From positions 1 to 64,000 of the forward strand of contig JAJYBU010000020.1 of assembly GCA_021778845.1 (NCBI GenBank): DNA of 64,000 nucleotides, read 5' to 3'. Of this stretch, positions 34,884 through 43,669 are shown piece by piece; positions within the stretch are counted from its first letter, which is position 1; each line of letters begins with the position of its first letter. The notes beneath the pieces were generated by a model. The model saw only the letters and a list, made by a program, of their open reading frames with translations, ran no database searches and was not told the origin of the DNA. The stretch comes from Acidobacteriota bacterium. GTDB taxonomy: Bacteria > Acidobacteriota > Terriglobia > Terriglobales > Acidobacteriaceae. Made by a program: the position numbers and the translations under genes.

Positions 34884-35895
34884 ACTCGTCATCTCCCTCA
34901 CTCTTAAGTACGATCTTGCCGTCTGACTCGAGTTTGCGCGCGATGGCAATTACCTCCGCCTGTGCCTTGGCCACATCCTTGCTTCGCACCGGCCCCATCG
35001 CATCCGCATCTTCCTTCATCATCTCCACAGCCCGCGAAGACATCATGCGATAGAAGTGACTCCTTAAATCCTCGGTCGCTCCCTTGAGCGCGACCATCAG
35101 CACCTTCTTATCGATCGCATTCATGAGTTCGCGAAGCTCCTGCTCAGGAACTTCAAGGAAATCCTCAAATGTGAACATCAGATCACGGATATTCATCACC
35201 AGCTGCGGCTCGTCTTTCTCGATACTCTCAAGGATCTCGCGTGCGACCAGCGGATCGAGCCGGTTCATCAATTCTGCAACGTCCCTGAAACCAAAATCGG
35301 AGCGCTTGCTTTGATCGCCCACAGACCTCAACCTGCGGTTCAAGACCATCGAAACCTTGGTTGTAACATCGGGTGAGAACTGACCCATATTTGCCAGCCG
35401 CCTCACGCAATCGGCGCGCACCCCGGGCTCCAGCTTCATCAGCAGCGCCGAGGCCTGCTTCGGATCCAGATGGCCGAGGATCAGCGCCTTTGTCTGGGAA
35501 TGTTCGCCAACCAGAAATCGTGCAAGCTGTTGTGGATCCGCCTTCTTCAGCGATTCCATCCGCATCGCATTCACCTCATCAGAGCGCACGAGCCGCTGCA
35601 CCATGGCCTTGGCGCCACTCTCTCCGAAGGCCTTGTTCAGCAGACGAGTGGCAACGTCATGACCACCTACAGCGAGAATCCCCTGCGCCACCATCATCTG
35701 CTGAAACTCCTCCAGCACTTGCAGCACCGTCTCAAAGGGCACAGGACTCAGACTGGCAACCTCATCGGTGATCCGTTGCAGATCTTCCTCTGGAAGATTG
35801 CGGAGAATCGTGGCCGCGGCGTCATCTCCGAGCACGGACAACAGGATGGCCGCCTTGCGCGCACCACTCAAAGATTGAGATTCGATGAGACTCAT
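34873..35895 (-). CDS. fliG: Flagellar motor switch protein FliG
   Basis: The 340-residue protein has the three FliG domains. The N-terminus is LSGARKAAILLSVLGDDAAA. The middle domain contains EHSQTKALILGHLDPKQASA. The C-terminus holds the torque helix region (FTFEDFLEVPEQELRELMNA) with its alternating charged residues. It binds FliF and interacts with MotA. The ATG at 35895 overlaps the fliF stop (ATGA) and has GAGGAG upstream; an ATG 21 bp earlier is less likely. The charged residues of the C-domain suggest a normal proton- or sodium-driven motor, though no stator genes are present here. Confidence 0.95.
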   Translation of the reverse strand: MSLIESQSLSGARKAAILLSVLGDDAAATILRNLPEEDLQRITDEVASLSPVPFETVLQVLEEFQQMMVAQGILAVGGHDVATRLLNKAFGESGAKAMVQRLVRSDEVNAMRMESLKKADPQQLARFLVGEHSQTKALILGHLDPKQASALLMKLEPGVRADCVRRLANMGQFSPDVTTKVSMVLNRRLRSVGDQSKRSDFGFRDVAELMNRLDPLVAREILESIEKDEPQLVMNIRDLMFTFEDFLEVPEQELRELMNAIDKKVLMVALKGATEDLRSHFYRMMSSRAVEMMKEDADAMGPVRSKDVAKAQAEVIAIARKLESDGKIVLKSEGDDEYVL

Positions 35896-37490
35896 AAGGT
35901 CTCCTCGCGCAACCATGCCTGCACTGCGCGCGTCGTGTCGGCCGGCTTCTGCTTGATAAGATCAATCGCCTGTTCTTTCAGTTCGCCTGCTCGCAGATTA
36001 GAGGTGCTCACCTCTGTAGTCCCAAGGGCGAGTCGCTCGGCAGGGGTTGGCGAAGCCAGAGCGGGCTGCTCGGCGACACGAGGCTGGCCGGGACGCAGTG
36101 CCTCTTTCTGGATCGGCCGCAGGACAAACAAGTACGCCATCAAGAAGAGTACGAGAAGCGACACAGGCCTCAGCAGAGAACCATAATCAGACACCGTCTT
36201 CTGGACTCGCTCCGTCCACCCTGGAGCAGGAAGACCGGAGGCATCTGCGTCCGAAGCGAAGGACATGTCCTGAACACTGATCGTGTCACCACGCTTCGCA
36301 TCGAGGCCGATGACGGCCTCCGCAAGCTGCTGAATCTGATTCAATTCCCCCTGCGTTCTCGCGTGGCGGGTGAACGTAACCTTGCCGCCATGTGTGACCT
36401 TTACGACCGCATCGTCCACCAGAATGGCTGCGCTGATCCGCTGAATCTGCCCTGCGGGCACTATCCGATGTGTCACCACGCGGTTGACGCCGTACCGCGC
36501 ATTCTCGGTCGTGGAAGTCTGTGTTGGCTCCTGGGACGTAGGGGTCTTGGCGGGCTTCGTCTGCGTGGGCGCTGGGACGTTACTTGCTGCTCCAGGAACC
36601 CCCGCGGCGACAGCCGCCCCACCCGCCTGGTCTGCGGACTTCTGTTCACTTAGCAGAGCGCTGACCGTGGGATCGTATTTCTCCTGACTCTCTTCGCTCG
36701 ACGCCTGATCGTAATCGACGTTGACGCTGGCTCGTATATTACCCGCCCCCACAATTGGTTCCAGCGTAGCCATTAATAGCTGTGTAAGAGCTGCCTCCAA
36801 CCCTTCGCCACCCATCTGCCCGTCCTGGCCCAGACCTAGAGACTTATCCGAATCCGCGTCGATGATGCTCACATCCTCGGGCTTCAGTCCATCGACGGCG
36901 CCGGACACCAGTCGTGCAATCGCCAGCACGGATTCTTTCGACAGGCTATCGCCGCTCAGCTTCAGAATCACCGAGGCCTTGGCCGCACTCTGCCGATCCT
37001 GATAGACAGAATCAGTGGGCATCACAAGATGTACGCGCGCACTTTTGACCCCGCTGAGCGTCTCAATCGTGCGTTCCAGCTCACCTTCGAGAGCGCGCTG
37101 ATAGGTGACCTTCTCGTCAAACTCCGTCTGTCCCCAGGACATCTTGTCGAATAACTCGAAGCCCATGCGACCACTGTGTGGCGTGCCCTGAGCGGCGGTT
37201 TGCATGCGTGCCACGTCGAGCTTATCCGCTGGAACACTGATCGACTTTCCGTCCGGACCGGTCTGATGCGGGATCCCCAGAGCATCGAGCTGCGCCGAAA
37301 GTGTCTGGACATCCGCGGACTCCAGTCCGGTATACAACGGCTTGTAGTCAGGGCTGCCGATCAGCCCGGCAAATAACGCAACCAACAGCACCGTGGCTGC
37401 GGCTCCGGCCACAAGCAGGGTCTTCTGCCGTTTGCTCCGGCTCGCCCAGAACTGTTGCACCTGTTGGGTTACGTCGTTCAAGCCTGCCAT
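35892..37490 (-). CDS. fliF: MS-ring protein FliF
   Basis: The 532-residue protein has two membrane helices (about residues 25-45 and 440-460) bracketing the periplasmic ring-building domains. These include YKPLYTGLESADVQTLSAQL and VTYQRALEGELERTIETLSG with VKSARVHLVMP. A Thr/Ala/Pro-rich stretch lies near residues 290-325. The C-terminal tail with AWLREE is the FliG-binding end. FliF is the first structure built in flagellar assembly. It lies between fliE and fliG. Confidence 0.96.
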   Translation of the reverse strand: MAGLNDVTQQVQQFWASRSKRQKTLLVAGAAATVLLVALFAGLIGSPDYKPLYTGLESADVQTLSAQLDALGIPHQTGPDGKSISVPADKLDVARMQTAAQGTPHSGRMGFELFDKMSWGQTEFDEKVTYQRALEGELERTIETLSGVKSARVHLVMPTDSVYQDRQSAAKASVILKLSGDSLSKESVLAIARLVSGAVDGLKPEDVSIIDADSDKSLGLGQDGQMGGEGLEAALTQLLMATLEPIVGAGNIRASVNVDYDQASSEESQEKYDPTVSALLSEQKSADQAGGAAVAAGVPGAASNVPAPTQTKPAKTPTSQEPTQTSTTENARYGVNRVVTHRIVPAGQIQRISAAILVDDAVVKVTHGGKVTFTRHARTQGELNQIQQLAEAVIGLDAKRGDTISVQDMSFASDADASGLPAPGWTERVQKTVSDYGSLLRPVSLLVLFLMAYLFVLRPIQKEALRPGQPRVAEQPALASPTPAERLALGTTEVSTSNLRAGELKEQAIDLIKQKPADTTRAVQAWLREETL

Positions 37491-37502
37491 AGAATCCCTG
37501 CC

Positions 37503-37805
37503 CTAGAACTGCATCTTCGCGATATCCTGGTAGGCCGTCACGATCTTGTTGCGCACCTGCATCATCAACTGGAACGAAACATCGGCCTTTTCGACTGCGA
37601 TCATGACGCCGGTCATGTCGTTACTTCCCCCGTGCAAGAGGCTATTGACCTGAGTCCCTGCGGAGTTATTCAGTGAATCTACCGTCTGGACAGCATTCTT
37701 CAGCACATCACCAAACTTGATCCCTCCGGCGCCGCCTCCCGGATCGAGAGACGATGCCTCCGGCAACTGCATGCTTGGTATTCCATTGAGACTGACGTTG
37801 CTCAT
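37503..37805 (-). CDS. fliE: MS ring-rod junction protein FliE
   Basis: The 100-residue protein matches FliE in length and in its C-terminal half: SNDMTGVMIAVEKADVSFQL then MMQVRNKIVTAYQDIAKMQF. FliE links the MS-ring to the rod and is the first exported substrate. It lies between flgC and fliF in the standard flgB-flgC-fliE-fliF order. Confidence 0.95.
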   Translation of the reverse strand: MSNVSLNGIPSMQLPEASSLDPGGGAGGIKFGDVLKNAVQTVDSLNNSAGTQVNSLLHGGSNDMTGVMIAVEKADVSFQLMMQVRNKIVTAYQDIAKMQF

Positions 37806-37820
37806 CGTTGCTCTCTCTTC

Positions 37821-38270
37821 CTATGCAGTCTTCAAAATATCGATCGATTCCTGAATCATTTGCTTCGAGGCATTCACGGCCGACGCATTCAACTGATACG
37901 CCCGCACCGCTCCCATCAGGTCAACCATCTCGCTGGACGGATTGATCGCCGGATAGGCCACATAGCCAGCCTTATTCGCATCCGGGTTGCCAGGCTCATA
38001 GCGCATCACCGACGGTGTCGTGTCGTCCACCACTTGCGAGAGTTGCACCGAACCTGCCGGCGGCTGCGAAAACTTTCCCATGCCGCTAAATATTGTCCTG
38101 AACGGCGAACCGCTCTTTGCGGTGAAAACGACCTGCTTGCGCACGTACGGACCGCCCGCGTCGGTATGCGTCGTCTCGGCATTGGCCATGTTCGCGGAAG
38201 TAACCTCTGCCCGCAGCCGTTCTGCAGACAACGCCGATGCACTGATGTTCAACATGTCAAAGAGACCCAT
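37821..38270 (-). CDS. flgC: Proximal rod protein FlgC
   Basis: The 149-residue protein has the rod N-terminus (LNISASALSAERLRAEVTSA NMANAETT) and the C-terminus SSEMVDLMGAVRAYQLNASA VNASKQMIQESIDI. Length is as expected for FlgC. It is separated by 2 bp from flgB and by 15 bp from fliE. Confidence 0.95.
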   Translation of the reverse strand: MGLFDMLNISASALSAERLRAEVTSANMANAETTHTDAGGPYVRKQVVFTAKSGSPFRTIFSGMGKFSQPPAGSVQLSQVVDDTTPSVMRYEPGNPDANKAGYVAYPAINPSSEMVDLMGAVRAYQLNASAVNASKQMIQESIDILKTA

Positions 38271-38272
38271 CG

Positions 38273-38632
38273 TTAGAAACCATCCTTCATAGCGGCTAAT
38301 TCCATTTGCAATTGCGACTTCACCAACTGGACGCCAAGTTGAAATTGGAGCTGTGTCTGCGCCAGCAACAGGCTTTCGCGGTCAACATTTACGTTGTTCC
38401 CGTCAGGCCTCGCAGGCAGTCCAGACGTTTCGAGAGAAGCGGGCTCGAGCCGCGCGCCATCGGCTGCGCCGCCTTCGTCCATCACCTGCCGCATGGCCGC
38501 CTGGAAGTTCACGTCCCTGGTGTGGTAACCGGGCGTATCCACATTGGCCATATTCGACACGATCATCTGCTGCCGGTCCGTGAGGACCTTCAGATAACCC
38601 TGCAACATCTCGACGGATGAAAAGGCTGGCAT
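38273..38632 (-). CDS. flgB: Proximal rod protein FlgB
   Basis: The 119-residue protein has the FlgB pattern: LQGYLKVLTDRQQMIVSNMA NVDTPGYHTRDVNFQAAMRQ, with a C-terminal helix LLLAQTQLQFQLGVQLVKSQ. The central part is short, giving a slightly smaller protein than E. coli FlgB. It starts immediately after the stop of the NtrC-type regulator, so the regulatory genes and the basal-body genes probably share a transcript. Confidence 0.94.
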   Translation of the reverse strand: MPAFSSVEMLQGYLKVLTDRQQMIVSNMANVDTPGYHTRDVNFQAAMRQVMDEGGAADGARLEPASLETSGLPARPDGNNVNVDRESLLLAQTQLQFQLGVQLVKSQLQMELAAMKDGF

Positions 38633-40000
38633 CTATGCGGTCCTCCTTGGCGGCAAGCCATACTCGCGAATCCTGTTGCGCAGCGTTCGCAGGCTGATGC
38701 CTAGCATCTCGGCTGCATGCGTTCGATTGCCGTCGGTGAGCGCAAGCGTGCTCTCCACATGCTGTCGTTCCACCTGGCGAATTGGCGTCCCCGCGCACGT
38801 TGTCGGCGAGTGTCTCGGAGGCGTGCGCGTTACCTGCCTAGCACCTTGAAACTCCACATCAAAGCAGTCGGCGTCAATATCCTGAGTACAGCTCAAGGTC
38901 ACGACGCGGCGCATGAAGTTCGCAAGCTCCCTGACGTTTCCGGGCCATGCCTGTGCTTCAAGACGATCAAGAAACTCTGCATGCAGCCGGGGCACCTTCG
39001 ACTGCGACTGAGCGGCATGCTTCTCCGCAAAATAACGGGCAAGCAGTGGAATGTCTTCCCGACGGTCGCGCAACGGGGGAAGAGAAAGCGGAATCACATT
39101 CAGGCGGTAATAGAGGTCGCCGCGAAACTGGCCGCGCTCCACCATGGAGCTCAGCGAGACGTTGGTCGTCGCGATCACGCGAATGTCTACATGCACCGAT
39201 CGCGCTTCGCCCAGGCGTTCGAACTCTCGCTCCTGCAGGGCTCGCAGGAGTTTTGGCTGCAGGTGGAGCGGCATCTCGCCAATCTCATCGAGCAGAATGG
39301 TTCCACCATCCGCCAACTCAAACTTGCCCGCCTTGGATGCGACGGCCCCGGTGAAGGCGCCGCGGCCATGACCAAACAATTCACTTTCGAGAAGAGCCTC
39401 CGGAACGGCCGCGCAGTTCACGGCAACAAAGGGTTTCCGACTACGGTCACTGGAGTCATGAATAAAGCGGGCCAGCAACTCCTTGCCGGTTCCGCTCTCA
39501 GCTTCGATCAGGACATCTGCACTCGTGCTGGCTGCAGCGCGCGCCCGCTGAATCGCTCGCTGTAGCAGCGGCGAGCGCCCAATGATGCCGCCAACCGGGG
39601 CGTGATCGTCGGCAGGCATCTGGCGTGCACGGTGCATCACCTTCGCGGCCGTTGCCTGCAACTGATCGAATGAGATCGGCTTCGTCAAGTAGTCCAGCGC
39701 CCCATCGCGCATTGCACTCACCGCATCCGGCACTGAGCCGTACGCAGTGAGCAGAATGACAGCCGTACCGGGAGACAACAGACGCGTCGAGCGCATCACG
39801 TCGATGCCTGTTCCATCCTGCATCCTAATGTCGGTCACCACCAGATCAAAGGCTCTTCCTTCCAGTTGGCTGACGGCCTCTCGAACCGAGGAAGCCGTCT
39901 CCACCTGCCAGCCGTGGCGCAGGAAGTTCGCGCGCAAAGCGGTGCGAATGCCGGGTTCGTCGTCCACCACCATAACCGAGGACATGCCATCACTTGTCAT
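38633..40000 (-). CDS. NtrC-type sigma-54 response regulator (FlrC/FleR-like)
   Basis: The 455-residue protein has three domains: a receiver (acidic pair Asp13-Asp14, phospho-acceptor Asp57), a sigma-54 AAA+ domain with Walker A ESGTGKE, the sigma-54-contact loop GAFTGA, and Walker B LLDEIGEM, and a Fis-type helix-turn-helix at the C-terminus (THAAEMLGISLRTLRNRI). It should activate sigma-54 promoters such as the one before flgF when phosphorylated by the neighbouring kinase. The ATG at 40000 overlaps the kinase stop (ATGA); an earlier in-frame ATG at 40093 would add an unrelated leader. Position next to flgB makes an FlrC-like role the best inference. Confidence 0.87.
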   Translation of the reverse strand: MTSDGMSSVMVVDDEPGIRTALRANFLRHGWQVETASSVREAVSQLEGRAFDLVVTDIRMQDGTGIDVMRSTRLLSPGTAVILLTAYGSVPDAVSAMRDGALDYLTKPISFDQLQATAAKVMHRARQMPADDHAPVGGIIGRSPLLQRAIQRARAAASTSADVLIEAESGTGKELLARFIHDSSDRSRKPFVAVNCAAVPEALLESELFGHGRGAFTGAVASKAGKFELADGGTILLDEIGEMPLHLQPKLLRALQEREFERLGEARSVHVDIRVIATTNVSLSSMVERGQFRGDLYYRLNVIPLSLPPLRDRREDIPLLARYFAEKHAAQSQSKVPRLHAEFLDRLEAQAWPGNVRELANFMRRVVTLSCTQDIDADCFDVEFQGARQVTRTPPRHSPTTCAGTPIRQVERQHVESTLALTDGNRTHAAEMLGISLRTLRNRIREYGLPPRRTA

Positions 40001-41343
40001 AAGACTGGGAACTCCAATTCGAACGTGCTGCCGCAGTGCATCTGGCTGGCAACGCGGATCTGCGCACCGTGCAAGTTTGTGAGTCGATGGCACACTGCAA
40101 GCCCCAGGCCCGGCGTGTCCCCTGTTGCGCTGAACCCGGCATCAAACACGCGGTCTAACTGATGCTCTGGAATTCCGCAGCCGGTGTCGGTCACGTCCAC
40201 CAACGCGCGTCTCGCCCCCTGATGCCATGTCTCGCGCGTCGAAACTGTCACCGTCCCTCCGGCTGGTGTGTGGCGAATCGCATTGGAAACCAGGTTCAGC
40301 AGGATCTGACGAAGCAGGTTCTCGTTTCCATGAATCTTCGGATCGTCGTCGACTGTTGAGCAGCAGAGGGTCACGCCCGCCTGTTCCGCGATGGGCCGCA
40401 CAAACTCCACACCGCCGCGGATGCAGTCATTCAGATCCACCGGAACCAGATGAGCGTTGCTTCCGCCATGAATGCTCAGCACATTGTTCACGGTCGCAGA
40501 GAGCAGGCGAATTCCCGCACGAAGATGCGACACCCACTCTGCGGTGTTCCCGCGATCTTCGACAATCAAGCCCGCAAATAACTCCATGCTCGCTAACGGA
40601 TTTCTAATCTCGTGGGCCAGAATCGTCGAGACCTCAGCCAACGCCATGGCATTGCGCGTTGCTTCCCGTTCTTGCTCCGCTTGCCTGGTGGCCGTAATGT
40701 CGCGGAAGATCCAAATGCTTTGCAGCGCCGGCCCGCGCTTGTCCACCGCATGATTCGCGGCCCCGCAGGAGAGCTTCCGATTGCTAACCGCCAGCCAGCG
40801 CGTTCCCCGGGCGGAGTTCATGCAAAACTCATGATCGAACTGGCCCGTCGATTCATCGACGCCTTCGACGCGATGACCTCCATCGACAAGAGACGCGAGA
40901 TTGAGCTTGCTGATGGCATCCATATCCCGCAGGCTCCGCACCTCTTCTGTGCCCAGTTCCAACAATCGGCGCCCCTCTGGATTGATCGTTACTACAGCAT
41001 CCGCGGTGTCAAGCACCAGCACGCCACATGGCATCGAATCGATCATCTGCTGCAGGACCGAGCGCATGTGATCGTTTTCCGCGAGGCTTCGCGTGAGAGC
41101 TGCATTCCGCTCCGCCAACTCCACGCCTAGATGAGCCACCTCGCGCTGCAGGTCGCGATACGAACCCTCCAACAGCGAAGACGCAGAGATGAACTCTGAG
41201 AAGGCGTCTGCCAGCAACTGAGGGCTGGTCAGGGATTCCGGCGCGGGATTATTTATTGGAACCACATGAGAACCGGGCAACATTTGCCTATTCCAAATGC
41301 ACGATGAGTGCCAAACTTGAATCGCATGGCGGGAAACGCCCAT
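39997..41343 (-). CDS. PAS-domain sensor histidine kinase (FlrB/FleS-like)
   Basis: The 448-residue cytoplasmic kinase has a coiled-coil start (about residues 45-85), a PAS domain (MPCGVLVLDTADAVVTINPE), a dimerisation/phosphoacceptor box LAHEIRNPLASMELF with His244, and an ATPase domain with LVSNAIRHTP (N box), DTGCGIP (G1) and GLGLAVCHRL (G2). There is no membrane segment, so it senses a cytoplasmic cue. Sandwiched between two sigma-54 activator genes, it most likely phosphorylates the NtrC-type regulator encoded by the overlapping next gene. The ATG at 41343 has a poor ribosome site; a start at 41283 is possible. Confidence 0.85.
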   Translation of the reverse strand: MGVSRHAIQVWHSSCIWNRQMLPGSHVVPINNPAPESLTSPQLLADAFSEFISASSLLEGSYRDLQREVAHLGVELAERNAALTRSLAENDHMRSVLQQMIDSMPCGVLVLDTADAVVTINPEGRRLLELGTEEVRSLRDMDAISKLNLASLVDGGHRVEGVDESTGQFDHEFCMNSARGTRWLAVSNRKLSCGAANHAVDKRGPALQSIWIFRDITATRQAEQEREATRNAMALAEVSTILAHEIRNPLASMELFAGLIVEDRGNTAEWVSHLRAGIRLLSATVNNVLSIHGGSNAHLVPVDLNDCIRGGVEFVRPIAEQAGVTLCCSTVDDDPKIHGNENLLRQILLNLVSNAIRHTPAGGTVTVSTRETWHQGARRALVDVTDTGCGIPEHQLDRVFDAGFSATGDTPGLGLAVCHRLTNLHGAQIRVASQMHCGSTFELEFPVL

Positions 41344-41346
41344 GCT

Positions 41347-42525
41347 CTATAAAAAGATGTGCTCGGGCTTGATGTCACGCTCCAAGCCCACAAGGATCGT
41401 TGCGCGTTCGATCACGTTGCGCAGCTCACGCACATTGCCGGGCCAATCGTGGCTAGCCAGGATCTGCAGCGCTTCGTGGCTCAGCGTTTTTCCCGGAGCG
41501 AACCGGGTGATGAATTCCGCCGCAAGATCGTCCAGGTCGTTCATCCGGTCGCGCAAAGGTGGAAGGTGGATGGGAAAAACCGAGAGGCGGTAGTAGAGAT
41601 CATCGCGGAACTGCTGCTTATGGATCAGATCTTTGAGCTTGGCATTGGTCGCGGCTACAACTCGGACATCGACCCTGAGGTTGTCGTTGCCTCCCAGTCG
41701 CTGCACCTCTCCTTGCTCCAGAAATCTCAGCAGCTTGCCTTGCAGCGACAGCGGCATGTCCCCGATCTCGTCGAGAAATAGTGTTCCGCCGTGGGCAGCA
41801 TGAATGCGGCCGATCCGAGATTGCACCGCACCGGTAAAGGCACCCTTGGTGTAGCCAAAGAGTTCCGCTTCCAGTAGCGACTCGGGAATGGCCGAGCAGT
41901 TCACGACCACGAAGGGCTGCTTTCTACGCGGGCTGATCAGATGAATCTCCTGCGCAACCAGATCTTTGCCCGTGCCGCTTTCGCCCGTCACCAGCACGGT
42001 CGTATCCCGAAGCGCTACCATACGCGTCAGCTCGTAGGCCCGGCGCATCAGCGCGGAATCGCCAATCATTCCGCGCAGATTATTCCGTTCCGTCCTTACG
42101 CTCGGAGACGTCTCACGTTCGAACCCACCATAGGTGCCGGCTCCGGTGCCCCCGACGACATTGACCAGGTCCATGAGCCACTTGGACACAGGCGTTGGCG
42201 AAGCGCTTCCTATCAATAGTTGGCCCGTCCTGGCATTGAGCGTGACCACCTGTGTGTTCGGAAAGCGGGTCTTGATCATTCCATGAAATTCACCGGGATC
42301 GAGATCCGGCAGCATGGGATCCAGCACCAGCACGCCGTCATCCGCCCCATGTTTGCGGAGCACCTCCAGCGCCCCCGCCCCACTGCCCGCTTCGATCACG
42401 TTCCACCGCGGAAGGACTAGCTTACCTTGCAGCGTCTCGCGAACTTTGAGGTTAGAACTGACGACGAAGACATTGATTGGCGCTCTATCTTCGTTACGGA
42501 CGAATTGTGAGACGGGCATTCCCAT
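41347..42525 (-). CDS. Sigma-54 activator lacking a DNA-binding domain
   Basis: The 392-residue protein has a degenerate receiver-like N-terminus (about residues 15-115: the acidic pair is replaced by Ser-Ser-Asn and the conserved Lys is missing). A complete sigma-54 AAA+ domain follows: Walker [15 protein letters not shown] loop, LFLDEIGDM, and [20 protein letters not shown]. It stops right after the AAA+ lid ([16 protein letters not shown] ... PEHIFL) with no helix-turn-helix. It resembles FleQ/FlrA in layout but cannot bind DNA by the usual domain. It is first of the regulatory trio and 4 bp before the kinase. Confidence 0.85.
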   Translation of the reverse strand: MGMPVSQFVRNEDRAPINVFVVSSNLKVRETLQGKLVLPRWNVIEAGSGAGALEVLRKHGADDGVLVLDPMLPDLDPGEFHGMIKTRFPNTQVVTLNARTGQLLIGSASPTPVSKWLMDLVNVVGGTGAGTYGGFERETSPSVRTERNNLRGMIGDSALMRRAYELTRMVALRDTTVLVTGESGTGKDLVAQEIHLISPRRKQPFVVVNCSAIPESLLEAELFGYTKGAFTGAVQSRIGRIHAAHGGTLFLDEIGDMPLSLQGKLLRFLEQGEVQRLGGNDNLRVDVRVVAATNAKLKDLIHKQQFRDDLYYRLSVFPIHLPPLRDRMNDLDDLAAEFITRFAPGKTLSHEALQILASHDWPGNVRELRNVIERATILVGLERDIKPEHIFL

Positions 42526-42609
42526 TGAACTATGGCCTGCTTGCTTGATGTGAGAACTTCATGAGAGAGCGGCGCTCGCTGCTGCGCCAGGGTCTGTATC
42601 GCGGACCAC

Positions 42610-43368
42610 TCAGGCGTCGCGAAACTCGTAGCCAATTCCACGAATGGTGTGGGTCAGCTTCGCTTCGCCGGGGAGATCCACCTTGTCGCGCACATACTTC
42701 ATATAGACGTCGACAATATTGGTGGAGGGATTATGCGGCATGTGCCACACCTCTTCCATGAGCGCCGCTCTTGAAACCGGGCGTCCAACATGGCGCAACA
42801 TATACTCAACGATGGAGAACTCGCGAGGCGTGAAATCGATGCGCCGGCCGTTCCGCTCAACGCGTCGCTCCTCGCGGTTCAGCCTCAAGTCCCCCACCTC
42901 GGATGTATTGGGGACCGGGCTTGAATGACGGCGGAGCAGCGCTCCCACGCGAGCCTGCAGTTCCGCAAAGGAGAACGGCTTCGCGAGGAAATCATCCGTT
43001 CCGCTTTGAAACGCGAGCACCTTGTCCTCTATGCGGCTGCGCGCGGTGAGCACCACGATCGGCAGACGCGGTTGGGTCGGCCGCACCCGCCGTAGCAGGC
43101 CAATGCCATCCAGTTTAGGAAGATTAAGGTCGAGGATCAGCAGATCGTAGCGGCGTTGCTGCTCAAGGGCGTTCAAGGCCGACTCCCCGTCATGCACCAG
43201 GTCCACCGCAAAGGACTCGGCCTGCAACTCCTGCCGCAGAAAGTTCCCCAGCGACACGTCTTCATCCACAATCAGGATGTTCTGACGGGTAGAAGGATTA
43301 GAAAGGCTGACATTCCTGTCAGGTATTGAGGGGTTTAGCTTCGTGAATGTCATCGTATGATTTCCCAT
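42610..43368 (-). CDS. OmpR-family response regulator
   Basis: The 252-residue protein has a receiver domain (ILIVDEDVSLGNFL; phospho-acceptor in DLLILDLNLPKLDG; Lys in DDFLAKPFSF) and a winged-helix DNA-binding domain (RIDFTPREFSIVEYMLRHVG; STNIVDVYMKYVRDKVD; IRGIGYEF). It has an N-terminal extension of about 28 residues. Two in-frame ATGs (43368, 43353) are possible. No cognate kinase lies next to it. It is 84 bp upstream of the sigma-54 activator in the same direction and divergent from lexA, so a motility link is only positional. Confidence 0.88.
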   Translation of the reverse strand: MGNHTMTFTKLNPSIPDRNVSLSNPSTRQNILIVDEDVSLGNFLRQELQAESFAVDLVHDGESALNALEQQRRYDLLILDLNLPKLDGIGLLRRVRPTQPRLPIVVLTARSRIEDKVLAFQSGTDDFLAKPFSFAELQARVGALLRRHSSPVPNTSEVGDLRLNREERRVERNGRRIDFTPREFSIVEYMLRHVGRPVSRAALMEEVWHMPHNPSTNIVDVYMKYVRDKVDLPGEAKLTHTIRGIGYEFRDA

Positions 43369-43555
43369 AGCTCTGAATAAATAGTGTGGAATACGCTCTT
43401 TGACACAAAACTCTTGCGCGATGCTTGAACTTAGGTTGAAATTAAGGTGTTGTCATTCTTCTCGGATCAAAGCACGGCTCTCATCCGCGGTGTACTATTA
43501 CGATCCACTAGCAGATCACCTGACACAATGAATACTCATGGGGGTCTAATGATTT

Positions 43556-43576
43556 GCTGTCCCAATGCGGGACAGC
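43556..43576. promoter_or_regulatory. Perfect inverted repeat upstream of lexA (candidate operator)
   Basis: GCTGTCCC and GGGACAGC are exact reverse complements separated by AATGC. The 21-bp dyad lies 94 bp before lexA. No T-run follows, so it looks more like a protein-binding dyad than a terminator. It could be the SOS box of this lineage or a site for another regulator. Confidence 0.5.
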
Positions 43577-43651
43577 TTAGCGGCGTGCCATTTTGGCCTC
43601 CGACCGTGGCAAACAAGGTTCCTTCAAACTTTCCCCGCCAATTCGCCTTTT

Positions 43652-43663
43652 ATTCGCTAGAAT
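43652..43663. promoter_or_regulatory. Short palindrome overlapping the lexA leader
   Basis: ATTC-GCTA-GAAT is a perfect dyad ending 6 bp before the lexA start codon. A repressor bound here would block ribosome access or promoter clearance. It is short enough to occur by chance. Confidence 0.3.
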
Positions 43664-43669
43664 GAGCGC

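Larger units (their letters stand above)
43369..43669. other. Divergent promoter region between the OmpR-type regulator and lexA
   Basis: This 301-bp gap serves two divergent genes. It contains a perfect 8-bp inverted repeat (43556-43576) and a 12-bp palindrome (43652-43663) close to the lexA start. No coding frame here is convincing. Confidence 0.6.
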
